Shown one piece after another: positions 19,752 through 26,971 of a stretch of 64,000 nucleotides of DNA. The notes under the pieces are model-generated. The model searched no databases, had not been told where the DNA came from, and saw nothing but the letters and a program-made list of their open reading frames with translations. The number at the start of each line of letters is the position of its first letter. Position 1 is the stretch's first letter. Position numbers and translations under genes: made by a program. This DNA is from Simiduia agarivorans SA1 = DSM 21679 (GTDB lineage: Bacteria; Pseudomonadota; Gammaproteobacteria; Pseudomonadales; Cellvibrionaceae), in assembly GCF_000305785.2 (NCBI RefSeq), contig NC_018868.3, positions 3,208,270-3,272,269 on the forward strand, in the 5' to 3' direction.

Positions 19752-20141
19752 TTGAAACTACTATTGATTTTGCTTCTTGTATTTCCAAGTATCGCTATCG
19801 CTTGTGGTCTAAATGTACCAGTAGAGTCAATGTTTGAGTTTGGAAAAAAGCCAACGGATAGTAATGAAGGATATCTATTAATCCTTGCGCCTTTAAAGTA
19901 TGAAGGGTGGAGTATTAATAGTCTTCAATATGCCAAAGGGAAGAATTCCATTTCAGTAATGCAATATATTGATGAGTCTAGGTTCCCTGGTAAGGCTGCA
20001 TTTCAGATTACAGGCACCTCGGACTTCTTTGACGGGGCAAAACTTACGGTCTCATATACTCCTGATCCAGTAGTAAATGAAGATGGGACGGTATCTGGTC
20101 TGCAATGTATCCATACGCAGGAAGTAATCATTGAAATCTAA
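19752..20141 (+). CDS. Exported cassette protein of unknown function (129 aa)
   Basis: The N-terminus (MKLLLILLLVFPSIAIA) is a clear signal peptide, with cleavage likely after AIA and the mature chain starting CGLN. A lipoprotein is possible, but the lipobox is poor. The mature part is ~112 residues with two cysteines (C18 and C121) that could form a disulfide, and a beta-rich pattern resembling a small periplasmic Ig-like fold. The start is TTG with GGAGA six bases upstream. No family recognised. Confidence 0.65.
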   Translation: MKLLLILLLVFPSIAIACGLNVPVESMFEFGKKPTDSNEGYLLILAPLKYEGWSINSLQYAKGKNSISVMQYIDESRFPGKAAFQITGTSDFFDGAKLTVSYTPDPVVNEDGTVSGLQCIHTQEVIIEI

Positions 20142-20207
20142 CAAACGCAGGCACACTGGCCTATCGGCCTCGACTCGCTCCGCTCGCGTGTGCTGCGGAC
20201 GTTAGAT
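20136..20207 (+). other. attC site 6
   Basis: Left core ATCTAAC, right core GTTAGAT, exact inverted cores. The internal segment with GGCCTATCGGCC and CGACTCGCTCCGCTCGCG is nearly the same as in attC site 8. Confidence 0.82.
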
Positions 20208-20223
20208 GAAACCAAGGGACACC

Positions 20224-21201
20224 ATGTTACCAAGACATGCCGCAGGCTCTTTTGAGTTGAAAGAGGGAACTGGACCCATCACAGGAATGCAATCATGTGG
20301 TGAATTTCTTGAAATTTATAAGGTTGATAAAACTTTTCGAGTCAAATCCCCCGAAAGTATCGACCCAGAAGAAACCAATCCAAATGCTATGTGGGTAACA
20401 TCACCAACTGATGACGTTGGGACAGGGAACCCTATTGTTGCAAGGGCATTTCTACAAAATTGCCAAATGCTGAATTCAGCTATATTCGACCAAGAAATTG
20501 ACAAAGATGAAGTCATAATGACTTTGCATAGCTGCAAGGAAGCTCTAATCACATGCGACAAAATATGCAGGAAGGTGACTAAATCTGTCTTGGATATCTG
20601 CAAGGTTATAGAAGGCAGTGGAGTTGAAAGAGATAATCGTGGCAGAGGTCTCAATCCTTTTCCTCAAGTCGAGCAGCTCGATACTGATTGCGGCACCTTT
20701 TTGGTTCAAGCTAATCGAGTCATAAAGATGTTAAGCGGCTTGCCTAGCCTTCTTTTACCCCTTTCAAAGGAAGATAGTAACTTTGATTATTTAGCAAAAA
20801 GAATTGAAAGTGAGGCTGTCGATGCACCAAGACTTTTAGAATTCATAAAAGATAATGCAAAAGGCGTAAAGTATTTGGCTGAGCTTAGGAATTTCCATGA
20901 GCATCCAAAGAAAATTAGGACAATTATCAATAACTTTACCCTGACTCCAAATTCTTCGATTGAGATTCCAACCTGGCATCTCTCAGGAGAAGCAAAAAGT
21001 CCTATCCATGAAGAAATGAGGGCGGCTACAAATTTTCTACTGGAGCTAATAGAAATAACATTTATTCATACGCTCATGGCTTCGTTATCAAAAAGCTATC
21101 CTTTTATAATACAAAAGGAAAAGAAAATCGATGAAGCAAACCCAATACAGTATCGTCTTACTATCGATGTTGGTCAGTTTAATGTCGAGCAAATCATCTA
21201 A
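20224..21201 (+). CDS. Cassette protein of unknown function (325 aa)
   Basis: A soluble, mostly helical protein of 325 residues from the ATG at 20224, which has AAGGGA just upstream. An earlier in-frame ATG at 20206 lies inside the attC core and is less likely. It contains several cysteines in the first half (CGEFLEIYK, NCQMLN, SCKEALITCDKICRK) and a basic segment LAELRNFHEHPKK that recalls HEPN-type RNase motifs (R-N-x3-H), though the context is not convincing. No family assigned. Confidence 0.65.
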   Translation: MLPRHAAGSFELKEGTGPITGMQSCGEFLEIYKVDKTFRVKSPESIDPEETNPNAMWVTSPTDDVGTGNPIVARAFLQNCQMLNSAIFDQEIDKDEVIMTLHSCKEALITCDKICRKVTKSVLDICKVIEGSGVERDNRGRGLNPFPQVEQLDTDCGTFLVQANRVIKMLSGLPSLLLPLSKEDSNFDYLAKRIESEAVDAPRLLEFIKDNAKGVKYLAELRNFHEHPKKIRTIINNFTLTPNSSIEIPTWHLSGEAKSPIHEEMRAATNFLLELIEITFIHTLMASLSKSYPFIIQKEKKIDEANPIQYRLTIDVGQFNVEQII

Positions 21202-21300
21202 CAAGGCCAGCCAGAGGGACACAAAAACCGCCGCTTCGCTCTGGTTTTCGTGCCCCTGCTGGCGGACTCGCTACGCTCGCCTTTGTCGCGGGCGTTATGC
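21195..21300 (+). other. attC site 7
   Basis: Left core CATCTAAC, right core GCGTTATGC, about 105 bases. Inner arms include AGGCCAGCCAGAGGGACAC with the GTGCCCCTGCTGGC stretch, followed by GACTCGCTACGCTCGC as in the other sites. Confidence 0.75.
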
Positions 21301-21307
21301 GTAAATC

Positions 21308-21460
21308 ATGATTGAAGATGTAATCAGAGAAATATTGAATCGCCCTGATCTTAGAGCAAGTGATGGAGATGATTTGTTGGGCATGGACTACGATGTTTTC
21401 CATGCTTTTGAATCAAGCGAAACATTTGAGGTGCAAGAGATAGTTCAGACTTTGGACTAG
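21308..21460 (+). CDS. Small acidic cassette protein (50 aa)
   Basis: ATG at 21308 opens a 50-residue acidic protein (MIEDVIREILNRPDLRAS...). It lies 8 bases after the attC core, where cassette genes normally begin, and 6 bases before the next small gene, so the two appear to be one two-gene cassette. No ribosome-binding site stands out. The composition (14 Asp/Glu) resembles small antitoxin or immunity-like proteins, but this is only a guess. Confidence 0.5.
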   Translation: MIEDVIREILNRPDLRASDGDDLLGMDYDVFHAFESSETFEVQEIVQTLD

Positions 21461-21466
21461 TCCTGC

Positions 21467-21706
21467 ATGTTCGATATCAAGTTGTTAGCTTCTCCATCAG
21501 TAAAAGAGCTGCTTGATATAAAGCGGGCCCTTAAAGAAGCCTGGTACTTTTTACAATACCCATATTTTGAGGCATCAAATTTTCAAGTGTCTCGCAAGTA
21601 TTTGATTTTTAGGTTTGTAACTCTAATTGGCGAAAATCAGTTTTACGTTACAGGAAAGGTAACAGTTTCTGGTATTGTATATGAGCAGCTTGCAAAGAGC
21701 GCATAA
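21467..21706 (+). CDS. Small cassette protein (79 aa)
   Basis: 79 residues, basic and rich in Phe and Tyr, mixed helix and strand (LKEAWYFLQYPYFEASNFQVSRK, then a strand-like C-terminus). There is no signal peptide or membrane span. It follows the 50-residue gene by 6 bases in the same cassette. The last codons and stop overlap the left core of attC site 8. No family recognised. Confidence 0.55.
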   Translation: MFDIKLLASPSVKELLDIKRALKEAWYFLQYPYFEASNFQVSRKYLIFRFVTLIGENQFYVTGKVTVSGIVYEQLAKSA

Positions 21707-21772
21707 CAAACGCAACCAACCCGGCCTATCGGCCTTGACTCGCTACGCTCGCGTGTGCTGCGGGCGTTATGC
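21701..21772 (+). other. attC site 8
   Basis: Left core GCATAAC and right core GTTATGC are exact inverted copies. The inner part (GGCCTATCGGCC, GACTCGCTACGCTCGCGTGTGCTGCGGGC) is nearly identical to attC site 6, suggesting the two cassettes share a recent source. Confidence 0.85.
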
Positions 21773-21782
21773 ATAAATCACT

Positions 21783-22199
21783 ATGACCTATATCTATGTC
21801 ATCTTGGGGATAATCGTATTTATAGTAGTACTTACAGCTATTAATCGTCGGCGTATGAAGGTCCTGGCATTGGAAAGGGGTGAACCGAATATATGCTCTT
21901 ATGCACGTTCGTTCGATTTCCGCAATGTGGACACTAAGATAATGCGAGAAGTCTACAACCTTGTTCAAGAGTGGGCAGGTAAGTATGAAGACATTCCATT
22001 TCCAGTTCAGGCAGATGATACTTTTGATGGTATATATCGCATGGACCCCGATGATCTGGATGACATTTACTTTGAAGTCGCAGAAAAACTTGGCATTAGC
22101 AAAGAGAATTCAGAGGCTAACCCTTACTATGACAAAGTTGAAACAGTAAAGGATTTAGTGCTATTTCTAAATGATCAGCCAAGAGTCAACAATGAATAA
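21783..22199 (+). CDS. Cassette protein: single membrane anchor plus acyl-carrier-like domain
   Basis: 138 residues. Residues 2-20 form one hydrophobic segment followed by a basic RRRMK, indicating a membrane anchor with the rest in the cytoplasm. The domain from ~34 on parallels the 18189-18719 protein: ICSYARSFDFRNVDTKIMREVY, then FDGIYRMDPDDLDDIYFEVAEKLG, then NPYYDKVETVKDLVLFLNDQPR. The serine that would carry phosphopantetheine is again Asp. Function is unknown; a homologous pair in one array suggests selection for it. Confidence 0.65.
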   Translation: MTYIYVILGIIVFIVVLTAINRRRMKVLALERGEPNICSYARSFDFRNVDTKIMREVYNLVQEWAGKYEDIPFPVQADDTFDGIYRMDPDDLDDIYFEVAEKLGISKENSEANPYYDKVETVKDLVLFLNDQPRVNNE

Positions 22200-22291
22200 C
22201 AAAGTGGTCAAGTACACTCCGGCCGTAAAATTCGCGGCCTGCGCGGGACAGCCTACGCGTTGCTTCGGCTGCCCCAAACAACGGCGTTAAA
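22194..22291 (+). other. attC site 9
   Basis: Left core GAATAAC, right core GTTAAAA, about 98 bases, GC-rich between (GCGGCCTGCGCGGGACAGCC with GGCTGCCCC). The arms GGGACAGCC and GGCTGCCCC pair imperfectly. Confidence 0.7.
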
Positions 22292-22304
22292 ACTCAGAAA
22301 AGCA

Positions 22305-22880
22305 ATGAGGATAATTCATAAAGTTGGTGTCTATTTAGTGATGCTCGTGGTTGCAGTATTTGTTGCTGCTATTTATGGGGTGATTCAGGGCCAATTTAGC
22401 TATACGTTATCTACAGAGTATTTTAGTCAGTATAGATTTAAGCAGTTGAACATTCTCTGGGCGTATGACTATCCAAGGCTAGGAGTCGCCTTGGTTGGTG
22501 CGGTGACTAGCTGGTGGGTAGGAGCCGTGTTGTCAATTGTCGTTGGCTTGTTTGGTTTTATGTTTTCCTCGCCATCGTTAATGGCTAAATATCTCACTCG
22601 AACACTTTGTTTGGTAATCGGTGTGGTATTTTCTGCAAGCGTTCTTGGTCTGGGATATGGATACTACAGTATTGATCATGAGGCCGTAGTTCAGATAATG
22701 CCTTGGATGTATCCGGGCGTAAGCGACCCTATTCAATTTATGCGTGTGGGCTTTATGTACAACGGAAGTTTCATTGGTGGATTTTTAGGGCTTATTTTCG
22801 GCGTTTTATATATTATCTATAGTAAATTTCGGTATAACAATCCACTGCAGCCGATCGCAAAAAGCGCGGTGGCTGACTGA
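22305..22880 (+). CDS. Cassette-encoded integral membrane protein (191 aa)
   Basis: About four membrane segments (near residues 6-28, 58-80, 90-115 and 153-175 from the ATG at 22305). No catalytic motif is visible. The first in-frame codons upstream (from 22260) run through the attC site and are unlikely to be used. The last ~14 residues (NNPLQPIAKSAVAD) are encoded inside attC site 10, a C-terminal tail often produced when a cassette gene reads into its attC. Function is unknown. Confidence 0.65.
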   Translation: MRIIHKVGVYLVMLVVAVFVAAIYGVIQGQFSYTLSTEYFSQYRFKQLNILWAYDYPRLGVALVGAVTSWWVGAVLSIVVGLFGFMFSSPSLMAKYLTRTLCLVIGVVFSASVLGLGYGYYSIDHEAVVQIMPWMYPGVSDPIQFMRVGFMYNGSFIGGFLGLIFGVLYIIYSKFRYNNPLQPIAKSAVAD

Positions 22881-22890
22881 GGCGTTAGGG
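22832..22890 (+). other. attC site 10
   Basis: Left core GTATAAC, right core GTTAGGG. CAGCC pairs with GGCTG around GATCGCAAAAAGCGCGGT. The membrane protein gene reads through almost all of it. This is the last clear attC of the array. Confidence 0.72.
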
Positions 22891-23135
22891 GTGCAAGAGA
22901 TTAACCAGAATCATGGAGTCGATTTGGAAAAAAGACCAAATTGATGAAAAGTGCCAGTAACTATTTTAGTGTTTGACGGCCTATCCCTAGAAAGCACAGC
23001 CACTAAAGCCCCTTCGGGGCTGGGCCTCCGCTCCGGCGCTTCGCACCCTCCGCTCCGGCGCTTCGCACCCTCCGTACCGCTGGTGTTGTGGGTGCTATGC
23101 AAAGCCAGTTCGAATAACCGTTGTAGGAGGCGAAA
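22891..23135 (+). other. Cassette-like remnant with no clear gene
   Basis: Only a 15-codon frame (MESIWKKDQIDEKCQ, 22913-22960) is open after attC site 10; its stop merges into CCAGTAAC, which looks like a left attC core. The following GC-rich stretch ends in GTGCTATGC (about 23091-23099), a possible eroded right core. This may be a degenerate cassette with a damaged attC. Confidence 0.4.
23025..23074 (+). repeat. Tandem 22-bp repeat (2 copies plus partial)
   Basis: The 22-base unit CCTCCGCTCCGGCGCTTCGC followed by AC occurs at 23025-23046 and 23047-23068 without mismatch, followed by CCTCCG. It lies in the suspected eroded attC. Confidence 0.75.
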
Positions 23136-23198
23136 ATGGATCAGAGTGATATGGCACTAGAATTGTTTCGGCAAATTGCGCTTAGCGCAGCGTTGTAA
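23136..23198 (+). CDS. Short peptide ORF (20 aa) ahead of a membrane protein
   Basis: ATG at 23136 is preceded by TAGGAGG, a near-ideal ribosome-binding site, and encodes MDQSDMALELFRQIALSAAL. It ends 12 bases before the next gene, whose own ribosome-binding site (AAGGGGGG) overlaps the stop. It may be a translational leader or a real small protein. The evidence is the strong ribosome-binding site only. Confidence 0.4.
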   Translation: MDQSDMALELFRQIALSAAL

Positions 23199-23210
23199 GG
23201 GGGGTTCGCT

Positions 23211-23570
23211 ATGACGTTCTTGAGTGTGCTTTTAACAGCGCTGGATGGCACGGAAAAGGTTGTTGTGAGAGCTGTGGGTATTATGGCTATCGCTGCAGTG
23301 TTACTGGTCGTTGCTACTCTTGGAGCAACACTTCTCGTAATTGGCGTGCAACAGCTGGGGCTGTCTTTTAATTTTAATGGTTGGCCTTCTAGCTTGCTGA
23401 GAACTAAATGGATAACAGAGTTTTCATTCTTTGTTGGCATTCTATCCCTTTTTGGTGGCATCGGAATTAGTGGGTTTTGTAAAAATCGTACACTTGGATT
23501 TGTTACATCTATACCAGCTTTATTCGGTTTATCTTTGCTATTGCTCATTTTTATTCCAACATTCAATTGA
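23211..23570 (+). CDS. Small integral membrane protein of unknown function (119 aa)
   Basis: Three to four hydrophobic segments (near residues 22-44, 65-85 and 95-117) with short loops and few charged residues. AAGGGGGG precedes the ATG by 6 bases. It is closely linked to the upstream 20-residue frame. No family recognised; its composition and position suggest a cassette-derived gene. Confidence 0.6.
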   Translation: MTFLSVLLTALDGTEKVVVRAVGIMAIAAVLLVVATLGATLLVIGVQQLGLSFNFNGWPSSLLRTKWITEFSFFVGILSLFGGIGISGFCKNRTLGFVTSIPALFGLSLLLLIFIPTFN

Positions 23571-23660
23571 ACAGTAGCATGTGGCCCTACCGGAAAAAGC
23601 CCGCAGCTGATTCCAATCGCCAGCTACGCCATCAATCGGTGTCGGCGTTCTGTATGAAAT

Positions 23661-24074
23661 ATGAAAATTTACAGTGTTCTATATAAAATATTCGCTGCAG
23701 TTATATCAATTCCAATATTGTGGCTTTCGTTTATTGGGGGCGTTGGGCATAACTACGGCCAATTAATGATTGCTTTCATTCTGCTTGTTGTCGTGTGGGT
23801 CGGTGCGATATTTGCGGGGAAAAGAAGCCAAAAATTCGTCATAACGTCTGTTTTTATTGCGGCAATCATTAGTCTTCCTCTGTTTTATCGCTTGGCAGAA
23901 AGGGTTCTGTTTGTGCTAGAGAACGATGGGTTGGAGGGTCCCGATGGTTATGGTTCTCCAATGGCATTTCTGATAAGCGGTTTTATTGAGCTACTTTTAT
24001 TCTTTCCATTTTTCACTATATTCGTGTTTGGGTCTGTGCTTTGCGTTAGGTATAAAAAAGGCGCACACGAATAA
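23661..24074 (+). CDS. Small integral membrane protein of unknown function (137 aa)
   Basis: About four membrane spans (near residues 5-24, 33-52, 60-78 and 101-125), with a short acidic, glycine-rich loop (ENDGLEGPDGYG) between the third and fourth. There is no clear ribosome-binding site. The preceding 90 bases contain paired arms (GGCCCTACCGG..., GGCGTTC) that may be a worn attC site. No family recognised. Confidence 0.55.
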   Translation: MKIYSVLYKIFAAVISIPILWLSFIGGVGHNYGQLMIAFILLVVVWVGAIFAGKRSQKFVITSVFIAAIISLPLFYRLAERVLFVLENDGLEGPDGYGSPMAFLISGFIELLLFFPFFTIFVFGSVLCVRYKKGAHE

Positions 24075-24183
24075 ACTGCAGTCAGTGATAAAACGTGCTT
24101 ATGGGTGGTTTCTATCTTGCTTCAATAGGCCTGCACAAAGACGATATGCAATATGGGGTAAATTAGTAAGGAGGTGCTACTCA

Positions 24184-24408
24184 ATGGCGGCAGGTTTCTA
24201 CATGATGTTTGCTGTATCCATAATCCTATATCGTGTTGCTATCGCAGACAGGAAAAAGGGTTGGATATGGTTTGGCGTCAACCTTTGCGTTTCTATGCTT
24301 ATGGCGAAATTATTTGGATCGAGTATTCCGATAGCCATATTGGCCGGCGTTGTCACTTATATCGGTATGTTTATTGTTAACATCGTTTCACCCATGAGGT
24401 TTAAGTAG
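24184..24408 (+). CDS. Small integral membrane protein (74 aa)
   Basis: ATG at 24184 has a perfect AAGGAGGTG seven bases upstream, which decides this start over longer open frames. The 74-residue product has two or three membrane spans (residues 3-19, 27-44, 47-68) with basic ends. No family recognised. It is the last small gene before the ABM-fold protein. Confidence 0.55.
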   Translation: MAAGFYMMFAVSIILYRVAIADRKKGWIWFGVNLCVSMLMAKLFGSSIPIAILAGVVTYIGMFIVNIVSPMRFK

Positions 24409-24526
24409 TCCGCGTTTGCGCATCGTGGCCTTCGCTCTTTTTGTTATCAAAACCACGTCGCAACGTTGTAGTCATGCAGCAGAGGTGTCAGAGCGCTGAA
24501 GAATTGAAAACCAGGAAGTTTCGCAT

Positions 24527-24868
24527 ATGCAGGAAGTGTCCATTATTAACCATATTGTCGTGCCCGCGGGAATGCAGTCAGTCGCGGAATCTATCCGGGA
24601 CCAATATATCGCTTATTTCAAAACACAGGATGGTTTCGTCAGTTCCACGTTTTATCGGTCGTTAGATACCGAAGCAGACGGATCGATAAAATACGTGAAT
24701 ACCGTAGTCTGGCAGTCATTCCAGCACTATCAGGCGGTCGTCAATAAAGGATTTTCCAACCCCGATGGGTTGAACAACGATGGCTATAAAGTGTTGGGGA
24801 AAGGTTTCCCCGAACCTATCCGGGTCTCACCGGGTCGATACATTATTGTGGCTGACAACCAAGCGTAG
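24527..24868 (+). CDS. ABM-like (antibiotic biosynthesis monooxygenase fold) protein
   Basis: 113 residues with the dimeric alpha-beta barrel pattern of ABM-type small proteins: a first strand (INHIVVPAGMQ), a helix ending YFKTQDGFVSSTFYRSL, and a strand plus helix with the TVVWQSFQHYQAVVN motif. The fold is found in monooxygenases and haem-degrading or sensing proteins; the catalytic role cannot be read. AGGAAG precedes the ATG. Confidence 0.65.
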   Translation: MQEVSIINHIVVPAGMQSVAESIRDQYIAYFKTQDGFVSSTFYRSLDTEADGSIKYVNTVVWQSFQHYQAVVNKGFSNPDGLNNDGYKVLGKGFPEPIRVSPGRYIIVADNQA

Positions 24869-25246
24869 GTATTACGCAAGCGCAGCGTCCTGATTCAGTA
24901 CGCTTGGTAAAATGTCGATCTGAATGGCATCCATTGAGCCAGATGCGGATAGCCGCTGGCGGATTCTGTCTGTGCCTTACAGATCAGCCAGAGCTTGCCC
25001 GTGTATCTCACTATTGCCGCTTCAGCCGGGCCGGATAACTTCCCGCCATGTTCCATTAATGCACAAATAGGCCGGATATCTAGTCTATTCAGGTCAATTG
25101 GTGCGAATTAGAAGTAAAAATGGCAATAATCTGCCTATATTTGCCTAAAAGCCGACGCATATCGGTGAAATTCACCCCATTTGCTGCTCTATACTGGTAG
25201 ATTCCCGCGCTACCCGCGCTTAGTGTTGATTATAAGGAGTGACCGG
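24869..25246. other. Intergenic region upstream of hppD, no gene seen
   Basis: The right third is AT-richer and likely holds the hppD promoter: TATACT at 25190-25195 is a possible -10 element. The perfect palindrome GGTGAAATTCACC overlaps the matching -35 region. Confidence 0.5.
25164..25176. promoter_or_regulatory. Palindromic operator candidate upstream of hppD
   Basis: GGTGAA-A-TTCACC is a perfect 13-base palindrome at about -83 to -71 from the hppD start codon and overlaps a possible -35 region. It could bind a regulator of aromatic catabolism; the protein is unknown. Confidence 0.4.
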
Positions 25247-26326
25247 ATGGCAGATTTATTCGAAAACCCCATGGGCCTCGACGGCTTTGAGTTCATTGAA
25301 TTCGCGTCTAAAGAGAAAGGTATTCTGGAGCCAGTCATTGAGATGCTGGGCTTTACCCATGTGGCCAACCACCGCTCCAAAGACGTGACCTTGTGGCGTC
25401 AAGGCGACATTAACTTCATCATTAACTACGAGAAGAAGCACCCGGCCGGTTTTTACACGGAAGAGCACGGACCAGGCGCTTGTGGCATGGCTTTCCGGGT
25501 GAAAAATGCCGCCAAAGCCTACAAGCTGGCGTTGGAAAAAGGTGCACAGCCTATCGAAGTGCCTACCGGCCCTATGGAGCTGAAGCTGCCTGCGATCAAA
25601 GGAATCGGTGGCGCGATTCTGTACCTGGTAGATCGTTACGATGACGAGCTATCCATTTACGACATCGACTTCGAGTTCCTCGAGGGTGTGGATCGTCATC
25701 CTGAAGGATGTGGTTTCAAGCTGATCGACCATCTGACACACAATGTTTACCGCGGTCGCATGGCTTACTGGGCCGCCTATTATGAGAAGCTGTTTAACTT
25801 CCGTGAAATCCGGTTCTTCGATATCAAGGGCGAATACACCGGTCTCACGTCCAAGGCGATGACCGCGCCGGACGGCAAGATCCGTATTCCGTTGAATGAA
25901 GAAGCGGGCGGCAATGGTCAGATTGAAGAGTACCTGATGGCCTACAATGGTGAAGGTATTCAGCACGTGGCCTTCTCCTGTGATGACCTGCCCAAGGCCT
26001 GGGACAAGCTCAAGGCACGCGGCATGCGCTTCATGACACCACCGCCAGACACCTACTACGAAATGCTTGAAGAGCGTCTGCCAGGTCACGGTGAGCCGGT
26101 AGACGAGCTCAAAAAGCGTGGTATTCTGCTCGACGGTTCTACCGAAGCGGGCGACCCCCGTTTGCTGCTGCAGATTTTCTCAGAGAACCTGGTAGGTCCT
26201 ATTTTCTTTGAGTTTATCCAGCGCAAAAAGGACGAAGGTTTCGGTGAAGGTAACTTCAAGGCACTGTTTGAATCCATGGAGCGCGACCAGATCCGTCGCG
26301 GCGTGCTTAAAACAGAAGAAGCCTGA
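25247..26326 (+). CDS. hppD: 4-hydroxyphenylpyruvate dioxygenase
   Basis: The enzyme converts 4-hydroxyphenylpyruvate to homogentisate, an early step of tyrosine degradation, using non-haem iron. The start at 25247 ([10 protein letters not shown]...) has AAGGAG upstream and gives 359 residues, the usual length. The three iron ligands are visible: H162 in [14 protein letters not shown]240 in [11 protein letters not shown] and E322 in [11 protein letters not shown]. An intrinsic terminator follows. Downstream homogentisate genes are not in the window. Confidence 0.96.
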   Translation: MADLFENPMGLDGFEFIEFASKEKGILEPVIEMLGFTHVANHRSKDVTLWRQGDINFIINYEKKHPAGFYTEEHGPGACGMAFRVKNAAKAYKLALEKGAQPIEVPTGPMELKLPAIKGIGGAILYLVDRYDDELSIYDIDFEFLEGVDRHPEGCGFKLIDHLTHNVYRGRMAYWAAYYEKLFNFREIRFFDIKGEYTGLTSKAMTAPDGKIRIPLNEEAGGNGQIEEYLMAYNGEGIQHVAFSCDDLPKAWDKLKARGMRFMTPPPDTYYEMLEERLPGHGEPVDELKKRGILLDGSTEAGDPRLLLQIFSENLVGPIFFEFIQRKKDEGFGEGNFKALFESMERDQIRRGVLKTEEA

Positions 26327-26349
26327 TAGCGCCAATGCGTTGATTGAAA

Positions 26350-26372
26350 GCGGGGCCTGGCCCCGCTTTTTT
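26350..26372 (+). terminator. Rho-independent terminator after hppD
   Basis: Seven-base stem GCGGGGC / GCCCCGC with a CTG loop followed by six Ts. Confidence 0.85.
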
Positions 26373-26389
26373 ATGATGAAGAGGAAAGC

Positions 26390-26971
26390 ATGAAAACATT
26401 GATTATTGCAGGCAGCCAGCGCGCCGAGTCTCAGTCGGCCCGTTTGGCCGGTGAAATGAATCGCCGTTTTTTTGATGGCGAAGCCGAGTTATTGAACCTG
26501 GCGGATAAACCGTTGCCAGAATGGGATGGCACCGGGTTTGACCGCGACGATGTGAAATCGGTAAAAGCCAAAGTGGCCGCGGCCGATGCCTTGGTACTGT
26601 TGGTGCCGGAATGGAATGGTATGGCGCCTTCCAGCGTGAAAAATTTCTTTCTGTGGTGCGGTGCGGCCGAACTGGCCCATAAGCCAGCGCTATTGGTCGC
26701 GGTGTCGGCTGGAACCGGCGGTGCCTACATTATCAACGAAATGCGTACCAGCAGTTACAAAAACTGCCGTTTGCTCTACTTGCCCGAACATTTGATTTAC
26801 CGCGATGCGGCCAATCTGTGGACTGCAGATGCGCCCACCAAGTCAGATGATTACCTGCAGAATCGCACGGCGTTTGTCGTGGGCTTGCTGCGTGCCTATG
26901 CGCACGCGTTAAAACCCGTGCAACAATTGGCGCGTGACACGCAGGGCGATTTTGCCAACGGCATGTCCTGA
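26390..26971 (+). CDS. NADPH-dependent FMN reductase family protein
   Basis: 193 residues with a flavodoxin-like fold: the N-terminal phosphate-binding loop IIAGSQRAESQSARLAG, then LVLLVPEWNGMAPSSVKNFFLWC, where the family motif (P-E-[YW]-N) contacts the flavin. It reduces FMN or quinone-like substrates with NAD(P)H. An AAGAGGAAAG site precedes the ATG. It abuts the convergent regulator gene with no space between stop codons. Confidence 0.88.
   Translation: MKTLIIAGSQRAESQSARLAGEMNRRFFDGEAELLNLADKPLPEWDGTGFDRDDVKSVKAKVAAADALVLLVPEWNGMAPSSVKNFFLWCGAAELAHKPALLVAVSAGTGGAYIINEMRTSSYKNCRLLYLPEHLIYRDAANLWTADAPTKSDDYLQNRTAFVVGLLRAYAHALKPVQQLARDTQGDFANGMS

Noticed and set aside
23025..23074. Short tandem repeat as a possible CRISPR start
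   Set aside because: The two units abut without spacers; it is a simple tandem repeat in an attC-like stretch.
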